A stretch of DNA of 64,000 nt from Pedobacter sp. MC2016-15 (GTDB taxonomy: Bacteria; Bacteroidota; Bacteroidia; Sphingobacteriales; Sphingobacteriaceae), in NCBI RefSeq assembly GCF_026239695.1, contig NZ_JAPIVS010000006.1:1-64000 (forward strand), written 5' to 3'. This document shows, piece after piece, positions 1 through 7,980 of this stretch (positions within the stretch are counted from its first letter, which is position 1; every line of letters begins with the position of its first letter). The notes below the pieces were generated by a model. The model was given only the letters and a program-made list of their open reading frames with translations, made no database searches and was not told the DNA's origin. Both the position numbers and the translations under genes were made by a program.

Positions 1-43
1 CCTAAAGGCATGGTTTTCAGCAGGAAAGATTTGGTACGCATCG

Positions 44-225
44 TATATTGTTCGTGTATGGTTCGTATTTCGCTCGTAGTTGCCATATGGTTGCGATATG
101 GTTGGTATATGGTTGATATATCCATTTGATATACCAACTATACAACAATGATAAGCAGAGGATACAGCAACACATACCAATACACGAACAAAACACGAAC
201 AATACACGAACAATACACGAATATT
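44..225. repeat. 11-bp tandem repeats in two inverted arms
   Basis: Left arm: three perfect-length 11-bp units ATATGGTTGNN at 85-117, preceded by more diverged units (TATATTGTTCG, TGTATGGTTCG) at 44-76. Right arm: units ACACGAACAAA, ACACGAACAAT, ACACGAACAAT and a partial fourth at 182-225, ending at the stop codon of the PAS gene. The right arm is close to the reverse complement of the left (TTGTTCGTGT against ACACGAACAA), so the transcript could form a long imperfect hairpin. The 11-bp spacing is close to one helical turn. Function is unknown; it could be a terminator-like structure, a protein-binding array or a slippage-prone repeat. Confidence 0.7.
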
Positions 226-226
226 A

Positions 227-1255
227 TTACTTCTTTTCTTCCATCGCTTCGCGGTTGATTAAAATCACCGCATCATCAAGCTCCTTTGAAGAAACTGCCA
301 GCAAGCCGATGAGCTCTGCAAGTTCAGAATCCTCAACCGCAGCAGCCCTGATCAGTTCGATTAGTCCCAGGATATTACTGAGCGGACGCCTTACCTGATG
401 CGAATGTATCCAGGCAATCTCTTTCAACCGCTCATTCTGACTGAGCAGCTGTTGCTCAAATCTCTTTTGTTTATCAATATCCTGCAGCGCCCCGATCATC
501 CTGACAGGTTCAGCTTGCTGATCGAAGATCATATATCCCCTGTCTCTTACAAATTTCACAGCGCCATCCGCGCAGATATACCTGTACTCCGATAACCAGT
601 CCTTTCCCCGGCTTTCCAGTACCTGCTTAAATTCTTCCTGCACCCGGTCGCGGTCATCCTCATGGATCTTCTGCATCGCCCAAAAAGAATTGGGGCTCGA
701 CTCCTTGGTATATCCAAAGGTTTCAAAATACCCCTGCATCCAGGTCAGCTTATCGGTTGTAATCTGATAATCCCAGATCACATCATTTGTAGTTTTGTTT
801 ACAGTTTCATATAAATGCAGCAAGTCATTGATTCTCTTTTCATCATTAAGGGACTTATCAATATCGGTGATCATCACCAGATACGCCCCTTTTTTGATAG
901 AAGGCACATAATGAAAAGTAATCTGTACAAAAAATTTATCACCATTCTTCTTCTGATGCAGCCATCTGCCCGATTCGTTGGTGTGCTCTCCGAATTCGTC
1001 CAGAAATTCCTTCACTCTTTCCCTCTCCTCTTCAGGTCTGATGTCAAAAGCGGTCATCGTTAAAAACTCTGCTTCGGTATAACCATATAGTTTCACCATA
1101 GCATCATTGACAGCAAGAAACCGGAGCGTATCCTTGGTCATCACATACATCGGCAGCGGACTGCCAATGAACAACTGCTGGTAGTTAAACCCATTCCCAA
1201 AACGGATTCTTTTAAATAAACCAAAGATTTTAGATAAGGGGTTGAAAGCTGACAT
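227..1255 (-). CDS. PAS-PAS protein with HisKA-like helix but no ATPase domain
   Basis: A 342-residue predicted cytoplasmic sensor. PAS domain 1 covers about residues 28-135 and PAS domain 2 about 150-262. The second has the usual PAC-type ending (RMIGALQDI). The C-terminal 70 residues form a dimerisation/phosphoacceptor-like helix with H286 in HSHQVRRPLSNILGL, which resembles the H-box HELRTPL. The protein ends at residue 342, with no N, G1 or G2 box, so it cannot autophosphorylate by itself. It may be phosphorylated by another kinase or act only as a dimeric sensor. A TAnnTTTG -7 element lies at 1301-1308. The stop codon abuts the 11-bp repeat array. The ligand is unknown. Confidence 0.85.
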   Translation of the reverse strand: MSAFNPLSKIFGLFKRIRFGNGFNYQQLFIGSPLPMYVMTKDTLRFLAVNDAMVKLYGYTEAEFLTMTAFDIRPEEERERVKEFLDEFGEHTNESGRWLHQKKNGDKFFVQITFHYVPSIKKGAYLVMITDIDKSLNDEKRINDLLHLYETVNKTTNDVIWDYQITTDKLTWMQGYFETFGYTKESSPNSFWAMQKIHEDDRDRVQEEFKQVLESRGKDWLSEYRYICADGAVKFVRDRGYMIFDQQAEPVRMIGALQDIDKQKRFEQQLLSQNERLKEIAWIHSHQVRRPLSNILGLIELIRAAAVEDSELAELIGLLAVSSKELDDAVILINREAMEEKK

Positions 1256-1300
1256 GCGGGATGGTTAAACTCAAGATTAATATTACCCAACTCTTAAGAA

Positions 1301-1308
1301 CAAACATA
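1301..1308 (-). promoter_or_regulatory. -7 element (TATGTTTG) of the PAS gene
   Basis: A perfect match to the Bacteroidota -7 consensus TAnnTTTG on the minus strand, 46 bp upstream of the PAS gene start codon. No convincing -33 TTG is seen at the expected spacing. Confidence 0.4.
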
Positions 1309-1360
1309 CTTAAAAGATCCCGTTTTATGATTAACTTTTGGAGATATCAAGGAAAGCAGC

Positions 1361-1393
1361 AAAAAAAATAGGGCTAATGAGATTAGCCCTATT
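1361..1393 (-). terminator. Intrinsic terminator of the CoA-binding gene
   Basis: A perfect 12-bp stem AATAGGGCTAAT / ATTAGCCCTATT (1367-1378 and 1382-1393) with a 3-base loop. Read on the minus strand it is followed by a run of eight U (1368-1361). It starts 9 bp after the stop codon of the gene at 1402-1761. Confidence 0.9.
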
Positions 1394-1401
1394 GTAAAAG
1401 A

Positions 1402-1761
1402 TTAGTATTGATCTGTAGCCAGCAGAACCAGGGTACAGGCATTCATCGTCTCGATGCCATTGGCCCTGAGAATGTCTTTGAGTTCATCATTCTCCGTTCC
1501 GGGGTTAAAAATCACCCGCTTGGGATGTGTTTCCAAAATGTAGTTAAAGTAGCCTGACTGCAGTGGCGGGCCGATATATAAGGTAACAGTATCTACGTCT
1601 TCGTAAATTTCAGCTGGTTTCTCTATGGCAACACCAGCAACTTCGCCGCTTTTAATTCCGATATTAACGATCGAATGACCTTTGGATTTCAGCATATGTG
1701 CTGCACGATAAGCATATCTTGCAGGGTTAGGAGTTGCACCTATAATTAAGGTATTTTTCAT
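1402..1761 (-). CDS. CoA-binding domain protein (YccU-like Rossmann fold)
   Basis: A 119-residue single-domain protein. It begins with a beta strand and a glycine-poor nucleotide loop (KNTLIIGATPNPARYAYRAA), followed by GHSIVNIGIKSGEV and a C-terminal VIFNPGTENDEL stretch. This order is typical of the CoA_binding_2 family, which resembles the CoA-binding half of succinyl-CoA synthetase alpha. These proteins bind CoA or a related nucleotide, but their cellular role is not established. It starts at ATG 1761, stands alone between two other minus-strand genes and ends in a strong terminator. Length is normal for the family. Confidence 0.85.
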   Translation of the reverse strand: MKNTLIIGATPNPARYAYRAAHMLKSKGHSIVNIGIKSGEVAGVAIEKPAEIYEDVDTVTLYIGPPLQSGYFNYILETHPKRVIFNPGTENDELKDILRANGIETMNACTLVLLATDQY

Positions 1762-1809
1762 CTGCGTAAGTTTATGTACGTATTTACAACAGCGGCGGTG
1801 TACAAATGT

Positions 1810-3351
1810 TTAATTAAAGTTCAGTATGGCATTGGCACAGTTCACACCATCAATGGCAGCAGAGACAATTCCACCCGCATATCCTGCTCCTTCAGCACAG
1901 GGATAAAGTCCGGCAACCTGCGGATGCTGGAAGGTTTCCCTGTCTCTCGGAATACGCACCGGCGATGAACTTCTGCTCTCCACGCCTACCAGTATAGCTT
2001 CATTGGTATAGTAACCTTTCATCTTCTTTCCAAAAACAGGCAGCGCATTCTTCAGACTGGAGGCAATAAAATCCGGCAGAGTTTCTTTGAGCATCACGCT
2101 TCTCGTTCCCGGCAGGTAAGAGTTCCTCGGCAGGTCTGCAGACACCCGGCCTTCCACAAAATCCACCATACGCTGTCCCGGAGCAACCAGGTTACCACCA
2201 CCCAACGCGAACGCCTTCTGCTCTATCTGCTGCTGAAAGTCCATCATCCTAAGCGGATCATCTCCCGGAACATCTTCAAGAGTAACCTGAACCACTGTTC
2301 CTGAATTTGCAAAAGGGTTATTCCTCTTGGAGGGCGACCAGCCGTTCACGACAATTTCATTTTCATGGGTTGCGCAGGGCGCGATAATACCACCAGGACA
2401 CATACAAAATGAAAATACCCCTCTGCTGCCTACCTGCTCTACAAGACTGTAATAAGCAGGTGGCAGGAATTCACTTCTCACTGCGCAATGGTACTGTGCA
2501 GCATCAATGATTTCCTGCGGATGTTCTATCCGGACGCCCAATGCAAAGGGTTTGGCCTCTACCAGTATGCCTTTTTTATTTAACAATGTATAAATATCAC
2601 GTGCCGAGTGACCCGTAGCCAGGATGACAGCTTCGGCAGTTAGCCGCTCTTCATTATTCACCACAACGCCTTTGATCCTGCCGAAATCTACAAGCAGATC
2701 AGTTACTTTCTGATCAAAGAGCACTTCTCCACCAGCCTCCAGAATCGTTTCCCTGATCGCAGTGATGATATGCGGCAGTTTATTGGTGCCGATATGCGGG
2801 CGGGCATCAACGAGGATGTCGTCTGTTGCCCCATGCTGGACAAAAATCTGCAGTACTTTATTGATGTCGCCTCTTTTATTGGAGCGCGTATATAATTTAC
2901 CGTCGGAGTAGGTGCCGGCACCGCCCTCACCATAACAATAATTGGATTCTGTATTGACAATACCTTCCTTATTGATCAGGGCGAGGTCCCTTCTTCTTTG
3001 TTTGACATCTTTACCGCGCTCAAGCACGATAGGTTTCATGCCATTTTCAATACACTGAAGCGCCGCAAATAAGCCTGCCGGACCAGCACCAACGATGATC
3101 ACACGCTTTTTATCGCTGACGTTCTGATACTTCAGATTGAAAACTTCTGCCGTTTTTGGCTCATCTATGAACACTTTTACCTGCATTCTATAGATCACTC
3201 TGCGGGAGCGTGCGTCAATTGATCTTTTGAGAACTTTATAGCCTTTAATGCGCGACTGATCTGTTTTCAGGGCAAGGGAAAGCTGTTTGAGGATCTGCTC
3301 TTCCTGGCCGGCATCTTCCGGGGCAATGGTAATTTCGATATCTTTCTGCAT
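1810..3351 (-). CDS. NAD(P)/FAD-dependent oxidoreductase, COG2509 family
   Basis: A 513-residue flavoprotein. Residues 1-70 form a small alpha/beta N-terminal domain. The FAD dinucleotide motif GAGPAGLFAALQC follows at about residue 88, then VLERGKDVKQRR. The family-typical stretch NYCYGEGGAGTYSDGKLYTR is at about 137-156. A second glycine motif LATGHSARD is near 245, and the C-terminus has a GAGYAGGIVSAA flavin-contacting loop. The physiological substrate of COG2509 proteins is not known. The gene starts at ATG 3351 and diverges from lemA. A TATCTTTG -7 element is at 3385-3392. Confidence 0.85.
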   Translation of the reverse strand: MQKDIEITIAPEDAGQEEQILKQLSLALKTDQSRIKGYKVLKRSIDARSRRVIYRMQVKVFIDEPKTAEVFNLKYQNVSDKKRVIIVGAGPAGLFAALQCIENGMKPIVLERGKDVKQRRRDLALINKEGIVNTESNYCYGEGGAGTYSDGKLYTRSNKRGDINKVLQIFVQHGATDDILVDARPHIGTNKLPHIITAIRETILEAGGEVLFDQKVTDLLVDFGRIKGVVVNNEERLTAEAVILATGHSARDIYTLLNKKGILVEAKPFALGVRIEHPQEIIDAAQYHCAVRSEFLPPAYYSLVEQVGSRGVFSFCMCPGGIIAPCATHENEIVVNGWSPSKRNNPFANSGTVVQVTLEDVPGDDPLRMMDFQQQIEQKAFALGGGNLVAPGQRMVDFVEGRVSADLPRNSYLPGTRSVMLKETLPDFIASSLKNALPVFGKKMKGYYTNEAILVGVESRSSSPVRIPRDRETFQHPQVAGLYPCAEGAGYAGGIVSAAIDGVNCANAILNFN

Positions 3352-3384
3352 AAATTCCTGTCAGGTTTTTATCCCGAACAGCAG

Positions 3385-3392
3385 CAAAGATA
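3385..3392 (-). promoter_or_regulatory. -7 element (TATCTTTG) of the flavoprotein gene
   Basis: A perfect TAnnTTTG match on the minus strand, 34 bp from the start codon at 3351, inside the divergent spacer shared with lemA. Confidence 0.4.
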
Positions 3393-3448
3393 GGCAAATC
3401 AGTACATCTTGTCATGTTTTTGCCCCTTATTGTAACATAGGTATGGAA

Positions 3449-3477
3449 ATTGTATCTTAATGTGTAAATTAACCTTG
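3449..3477 (+). promoter_or_regulatory. Putative lemA promoter
   Basis: ATTG at 3449-3452 and TAACCTTG at 3470-3477 resemble the Bacteroidota -33 and -7 elements with slightly short spacing (17 bp). lemA starts 22 bp further on. Confidence 0.3.
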
Positions 3478-3499
3478 TTAAACTAAAATAGAACAAAAA

Positions 3500-4081
3500 A
3501 TGAAAAAAGCAATATTAGGAGTTATCGGAGCCTTGTTTTTCACTACAATGCTGAGCAGCTGTGGTTATAACACAATGGTGAAGCTGGATGAAGATGTAAA
3601 AACAAAATGGAACCAGGTAGAAACGCAATACCAGCGCCGCTCTGATTTGATACCTAATTTAGTGAGTACTGTTAAGGGCGCAGCTAAATTTGAAGAAAGT
3701 ACACTTACCGCTGTTGTTGAGGCACGCTCAAAAGCAAGCCAGATCAAAGTCAATGCTGATGACCTGTCGCCAGAAAAAATTGCGCAGTTCCAGGCTGCAC
3801 AGGGTCAGGTAGGTCAGGCATTGAGCCGCCTGATGGTACTGACAGAAAACTATCCTGAACTGAAAGCTACACAACAATTCAGCGACCTGTCGGTACAACT
3901 GGAAGGTACTGAAAACAGGATTGCTGTAGCTCGTAAAGACTTCAACGATTCTGTGCAGGAATACAATACGAAGGTGAGATCATTCCCTAACAACCTTACT
4001 GCAGGCATGTTTGGATTTAAACAAAGAGTCGGATTTAAAGCAGATGAAGGCGCTCAGAACGCTCCTAAAGTACAATTTTAA
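3500..4081 (+). CDS. lemA: LemA family lipoprotein
   Basis: A 193-residue protein. The N-terminal signal ends in a lipobox, LSSC with C21, so it is probably a lipid-anchored envelope protein. The LemA domain follows with the hallmark VKTKWNQVETQYQRRSDLIP at about 32-51, then long helices (VVEARSKASQIK, IAVARKDFNDSVQEYN) and the terminal FNNL-like SFPNNLTAGMFGFK. LemA proteins are helical-bundle membrane proteins of unclear function and are very often encoded beside TPM-domain proteins, as here (next two genes). The first of three to five co-directional genes; spacing to the next is 75 bp. Confidence 0.92.
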   Translation: MKKAILGVIGALFFTTMLSSCGYNTMVKLDEDVKTKWNQVETQYQRRSDLIPNLVSTVKGAAKFEESTLTAVVEARSKASQIKVNADDLSPEKIAQFQAAQGQVGQALSRLMVLTENYPELKATQQFSDLSVQLEGTENRIAVARKDFNDSVQEYNTKVRSFPNNLTAGMFGFKQRVGFKADEGAQNAPKVQF

Positions 4082-4156
4082 TCTACAGTACAACAAATAA
4101 GGGTATGACGTGTTTAATAACATGTACTACCCTTATCTGTTTAATTCAAATTACAT

Positions 4157-4600
4157 ATGTCATTTTTGACTGAACAAGAACAAGACCTGGTCACCAGCGC
4201 TATCAGCAATGCCGAAAAATTAACTTCGGGCGAAATCAGGATTGCCGTAGAAAAACATTGCCCTGGCGAAGCATTTGACCGTGCAACAGCCTATTTCAGT
4301 AAATTGGGAATGGATAAGACATCATTGCACAATGGTGTACTGATCTATATCGCGTATGACGACCACAAATTCGCTATTATTGGCGACAGAGGTATTAACC
4401 GTGTGGTGCCGGCGGATTTCTGGGAAACTACACAGATTGCCATGAAGGCACATTTCGCCGGTGGCAACCTCCTGAATGGTATTGTTGCCGGGATACAGCT
4501 GGCAGGAGAAAAATTAGCTACACACTTCCCTCCTCAAAATGGAGATATCAATGAATTGCCTAATGACATTATCTTTATGGACAACAGGAATTCTAACTAA
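4157..4600 (+). CDS. TPM domain protein without signal peptide
   Basis: A 147-residue protein consisting almost wholly of a TPM (TLP18.3/Psb32/MOLO-1) domain. It opens FLTEQEQDLVTSAISNAEKL and continues with GEIRIAVEKHCPGEAFDRA and LIYIAYDDHKFAIIGDRGIN, the core strand of the fold. No signal peptide or membrane segment is visible, so this copy is probably cytoplasmic or held at the membrane by a partner, unlike its neighbour. Some TPM proteins act as acid phosphatases or in photosystem repair; the role here is inferred only to be linked to LemA. It ends 6 bp before the next gene. Confidence 0.88.
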   Translation: MSFLTEQEQDLVTSAISNAEKLTSGEIRIAVEKHCPGEAFDRATAYFSKLGMDKTSLHNGVLIYIAYDDHKFAIIGDRGINRVVPADFWETTQIAMKAHFAGGNLLNGIVAGIQLAGEKLATHFPPQNGDINELPNDIIFMDNRNSN

Positions 4601-4606
4601 GCACAG

Positions 4607-5389
4607 ATGAAAAAAATAATCTTAGCACTCTTCCTGACATTCATATATGCCGGTGGCTTTGCACAGGATTTTCCTGCCAAACCCAATACACTGGTAAACG
4701 ACTATACAGGAACACTCACGGAAGTACAAAAACAGCAGCTTGAAAATAAACTGGTGGCATTTGACGATAGCAGTTCAACGCAAATCGCAATTGCCATCAT
4801 TAAGAGCGCCGGACAGTACGACATCAACGATTACGCCTTAGGTCTGGGTAGAAAATGGGGCGTCGGTGGCGCCAAGAAAAATAACGGGGTGATGATTGTG
4901 GTAGCACTGGGCGACCGCAAGATTGCGATGCAAACAGGCTACGGATTGGAAGGGGCACTCCCTGATATCATCACCAAAAGGATCATTGATAATGAAATTA
5001 AGCCTTATTTTAAAGAGGGCGACTATTACAGCGGACTTGATGCAGGTACTACTGCAATTATCAAATATACCAAAGGAGAGTACAAAAATGATAATCCAAA
5101 GGCCAGACGGGGAAAAAACAGTCCTGCAGGCGGAGTATTTATTCTCATTATCATCATCGTAATTATCATCATTATCATCAGAAAAGGTGGCGGCGGTGGC
5201 GGCAGCGAAGTTTACGGCGGTCGCGGCTCCGGCTCAGGTTTCTTAACAGGTATGCTTCTGGGCAGCCTGATGAATAGCGGCAGAGGTTCCGGCAGCAGCT
5301 GGGGTGGTGGCAGCAGTGGCGGAGGCGGTGGCTTTGGAGGTTTCGGGGGCGGAAGTTTTGGTGGCGGAGGCAGTAGCGGCAGCTGGTAG
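4607..5389 (+). CDS. TPM domain membrane protein with Gly-rich tail (YgcG-like)
   Basis: A 260-residue protein. Residues 1-19 are a signal peptide (cleavage likely after GGFA). The TPM domain spans about 25-150 with TQIAIAIIKSAGQYDINDYA and GVMIVVALGDRKIAMQTGYG. A hydrophobic helix made largely of isoleucine is at about 177-191, and the last 65 residues are almost only Gly, Ser and Phe. The topology is therefore an exported TPM domain, one membrane span and a low-complexity cytoplasmic tail. This is the usual architecture of TPM partners of LemA. It is 3 bp from the next gene. Confidence 0.92.
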   Translation: MKKIILALFLTFIYAGGFAQDFPAKPNTLVNDYTGTLTEVQKQQLENKLVAFDDSSSTQIAIAIIKSAGQYDINDYALGLGRKWGVGGAKKNNGVMIVVALGDRKIAMQTGYGLEGALPDIITKRIIDNEIKPYFKEGDYYSGLDAGTTAIIKYTKGEYKNDNPKARRGKNSPAGGVFILIIIIVIIIIIIRKGGGGGGSEVYGGRGSGSGFLTGMLLGSLMNSGRGSGSSWGGGSSGGGGGFGGFGGGSFGGGGSSGSW

Positions 5390-5392
5390 TTT

Positions 5393-5797
5393 ATGTACAG
5401 ACGTGACCTATTAACAGCCGAAATACAAAAGCTTGCGCAGGCCCTGGCAAAGCTGATGGGACTGAAACATGAAGGCAAGCTGGAAGAAGCCGACCGCGGA
5501 ATTGATGAGCTGCTGGAAAATGATTTTGGCATCTTCTACACCGATCTGCTGCAATGCAGTATGGAGGATTTTGAACTTTTCCTGCAGCAGAAGGACTTCC
5601 CGGCAGAAAAACTGGACTTCTTCTCACAGCTCCTTTACCTGAAATTTAATACCGGGGATGTATCCACAGCGAATATTTTATTAGCAAAGAAACTGAAGCT
5701 GATCTACCAGATGCTCGAAATCAAACATCATGTCATCAATATGATCAATATCGGGCGGCAGAAAAGCATAGAACAATACTTAAACCTTAATTCCTGA
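5393..5797 (+). CDS. Conserved-looking helical protein of unknown function
   Basis: A 134-residue protein that I do not recognise with certainty. It is predicted almost entirely helical and acidic/leucine-rich (AEIQKLAQALAKLMGLKHEG at the start, then EEADRGIDELLENDFG), without signal peptide or membrane segment. The repeated helix pairs suggest a TPR-like or DUF6483-like solenoid; this is a guess from pattern. It begins 3 bp after the TPM gene and its TGA overlaps the next ATG by one base (TGATG), so it is translationally tied to both neighbours. Nothing suggests truncation. Confidence 0.75.
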   Translation: MYRRDLLTAEIQKLAQALAKLMGLKHEGKLEEADRGIDELLENDFGIFYTDLLQCSMEDFELFLQQKDFPAEKLDFFSQLLYLKFNTGDVSTANILLAKKLKLIYQMLEIKHHVINMINIGRQKSIEQYLNLNS

Positions 5798-6348
5798 TGG
5801 AAATTTTAAAATGGCAGAAGCTTTCTTCCAGATACCTGGTGAAAGAGAAATGGGCTACTTTACGTGTGGATACCTGTAAGTTACAAAATGGCGAGATTAA
5901 AGATGACTATTTTGTGCTGGAGTATCCCGACTGGGCAAATGCAATCGCAGTTTCTGCCGATAATAAGTTAATCCTCGTCAGACAATACCGCCATGCCGCC
6001 GATATCATTTCGCTGGAAGTTCCTGGAGGTGTAATAGAAGCTGGCGAAGATCCTGAGATCGGAGTGCGACGTGAACTACTGGAAGAAACAGGTTATTCCT
6101 TTGAGCACTGTGAGCTGATTGCTACGCTATATCCGAATCCTGCTACCTCTACCAACAGAACCTTCACTTATCTGCTTACCGGCGGTATAAAAACACAGGA
6201 ACAACAGCTGGATGACCATGAGATACTCAATGTAGAAGAATATACGATTCAGGAAGTGAAGCAACTATTGCTGGAAAATAAAATTGATCAGTCGCTGCAC
6301 GCAGCGGCACTGTTTTACGGGCTGTTAAAGCTGGAAGCGATCAGGTAA
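5797..6348 (+). CDS. NUDIX hydrolase, ADP-ribose pyrophosphatase-like
   Basis: A 183-residue protein with an N-terminal beta domain and a clear Nudix box at residues 77-99: GGVIEAGEDPEIGVRRELLE then ETG. This fits G-x5-E-x7-REUxEExGU, the Mg2+ and pyrophosphate site. The upstream motif LVRQYRHAADIISLEVPGG is typical of ADP-ribose/nucleoside-diphosphate-sugar hydrolases of the NudF group. The exact substrate cannot be told from sequence. It starts inside the stop codon of the preceding gene and converges on dnaA with only 9 bp between stops. Confidence 0.9.
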   Translation: MEILKWQKLSSRYLVKEKWATLRVDTCKLQNGEIKDDYFVLEYPDWANAIAVSADNKLILVRQYRHAADIISLEVPGGVIEAGEDPEIGVRRELLEETGYSFEHCELIATLYPNPATSTNRTFTYLLTGGIKTQEQQLDDHEILNVEEYTIQEVKQLLLENKIDQSLHAAALFYGLLKLEAIR

Positions 6349-6378
6349 AAAAGCTGTTTAGCTCATTTTGAGCTTTTT
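6348..6378. terminator. Bidirectional terminator between NUDIX gene and dnaA
   Basis: Arms AAAAAGCT (6348-6355) and AGCTTTTT (6371-6378) can pair, giving a U-run in either direction. The hairpin overlaps the last codons of dnaA and the NUDIX stop codon. Confidence 0.6.
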
Positions 6379-7788
6379 CTGTATATCATGCACATAACCT
6401 TTGAATTTCTTATCGGTATCGATAAGATCTTCTACGGTTTGGCAGGCATAGATGACAGTAGAGTGGTCGCGGCCACCAAAGAAAGCCCCGATTGTTTTCA
6501 ATGACGATTTGGTATGGCTTTTTGAAAGGTACATCGAGATCTGACGGGCCTGTACAATCTCCCGTTTCCGCGTAGGAGACTTCACCATATCTACAGGCAC
6601 CTCAAAGTACTCACATACCAGCTTCTGTATATACTCCATGGAAATTTCTTTCGTGGTGTTCTTGATAAAGTTCTTCAGCATCTGCGTAGCAAGTCCGAGA
6701 TCAATATCTTTTTTGTTGAGGGTAGATTGTGCAAGCAACGAAACCATGGCACCTTCCAGCTCCCTTACATTATTATCGATGTTGTTCGCTACATATTCCA
6801 CCACTTCCTCCGGAAGTTCAATACCGTCGGCATACATTTTCTTTCTCAGGATTGCTATGCGGGTTTCCAGATCCGGAATCTGCAGATCTGCAGAAAGGCC
6901 CCATTTAAAGCGGCTGAGCAAGCGTTCCTCGAGTCCTGCCAGGTCTTTCGGTGCTTTATCGGAGGTTAAAATCACCTGTTTGCCCGACTGGTGCAGGTGG
7001 TTGAAAATATGGAAGAATATATCCTGTGTTTTTTCTTTGCCGGCAAAATTATGTACATCATCCATGATGATTACATCCATTGCCTGATAGAAGTTTACAA
7101 AATCATTGATCGTGTTGTTCTTGAGGGAGTCTACAAACTGCTGGCAGAACTTTTCGCAGGAGACATAAATTACCAGCTTATCCGGCATTGTTCTTTTGAT
7201 CTCATTACCGATTGCCTGTGCCAGGTGAGTCTTGCCCAGACCAACACCTCCATAGATCATGAGCGGATTAAAGGAGGTACCTCCCGGTTTAGCCGCTACA
7301 GCATAACCCGCTGATCGTGCCAGCCTGTTGCAGTCGCCCTCGATATAATTCTCGAAAGAGTAATTGGAGTTCAGCTGAGGGTCTACATTCAGTTTTTTTA
7401 ATCCCGGGATAATGAACGGGTTTTTGATATCCTTATTGATAGAAACAGGAATAGGCATAGACTGCATTTTAGCTTCAGCGCCATTTCCATTGGAAGGCAT
7501 ATTTGTGGTATACGGTGAACCACTGTTTGACGACTTATCCACAACGATATTGTATTCCAGCCGGCCCTCTTCTCCCAATTGTTTTTTTACGGTTTTCCTG
7601 AGCAGGCCTACATAGTGTTCTTCCAACCATTCATAGAAGAATAAACTGGGCACCTGTATGGTTAGGACTTTGCCATCCAGTTTAAGGGCAGAGATCGGTT
7701 CGAACCAAGTTTTGAAACTTTGGGTCGGGATATTGTCCTTAATAATCTGTAGACAGTTCTTCCATACTTCTGCACAAGTTTTTTCCAT
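6358..7788 (-). CDS. dnaA: Chromosomal replication initiator DnaA
   Basis: A 476-residue protein of normal length. Domain I is residues 1-85 (DnaA N-terminal fold) and domain II a Ser/Asn-rich linker to about 115. Domain III is the AAA+ ATPase with Walker A GGVGLGKT at 180-187, Walker B IIMDDVH at 240-246 and the sensor/arginine-finger region with SRF at about 292. Domain IV binds DNA and carries the signature FGGRDHSTVIYACQTV near 441-456. DnaA melts the origin and recruits DnaB. The upstream spacer has one perfect and one near-perfect DnaA box, which suggests autoregulation. Confidence 0.98.
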   Translation of the reverse strand: MEKTCAEVWKNCLQIIKDNIPTQSFKTWFEPISALKLDGKVLTIQVPSLFFYEWLEEHYVGLLRKTVKKQLGEEGRLEYNIVVDKSSNSGSPYTTNMPSNGNGAEAKMQSMPIPVSINKDIKNPFIIPGLKKLNVDPQLNSNYSFENYIEGDCNRLARSAGYAVAAKPGGTSFNPLMIYGGVGLGKTHLAQAIGNEIKRTMPDKLVIYVSCEKFCQQFVDSLKNNTINDFVNFYQAMDVIIMDDVHNFAGKEKTQDIFFHIFNHLHQSGKQVILTSDKAPKDLAGLEERLLSRFKWGLSADLQIPDLETRIAILRKKMYADGIELPEEVVEYVANNIDNNVRELEGAMVSLLAQSTLNKKDIDLGLATQMLKNFIKNTTKEISMEYIQKLVCEYFEVPVDMVKSPTRKREIVQARQISMYLSKSHTKSSLKTIGAFFGGRDHSTVIYACQTVEDLIDTDKKFKGYVHDIQKKLKMS

Positions 7789-7869
7789 ATATATTCTATA
7801 ATTCTTGGTTTTAGGTAGTAGAAACGGCTTCTTGAAATTGCTGCTCCGGGAGATCGAAGATTCAAAAAA

Positions 7870-7962
7870 TTATCAACAAAAAAAACTAAAATTTCATTTA
7901 TTTAGTAAGTACTTAAACAGCAGAGCCATACCCCACTTAACCTCAATTTTTTGTGTGGATAA
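7870..7962. promoter_or_regulatory. DnaA boxes upstream of dnaA
   Basis: TTATCAACA at 7870-7878 (one mismatch) and TGTGGATAA at 7954-7962, the reverse complement of the perfect DnaA box TTATCCACA. Both lie in the 192-bp spacer before dnaA. Two boxes are enough for DnaA autorepression but too few to call an origin. Confidence 0.5.
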
Positions 7963-7980
7963 CTATTTCTTAACCTATTT

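Noticed and set aside
5212..5532. Proline-rich frame on the minus strand (106 codons)
   Set aside because: It is the reverse complement of the Gly-rich tail of the TPM protein, a composition effect.
7789..7980. Origin of replication upstream of dnaA
   Set aside because: Only one perfect and one near DnaA box and no repeated AT-rich 13-mers are seen; in this phylum the origin is often not at dnaA. Kept as a regulatory site only.
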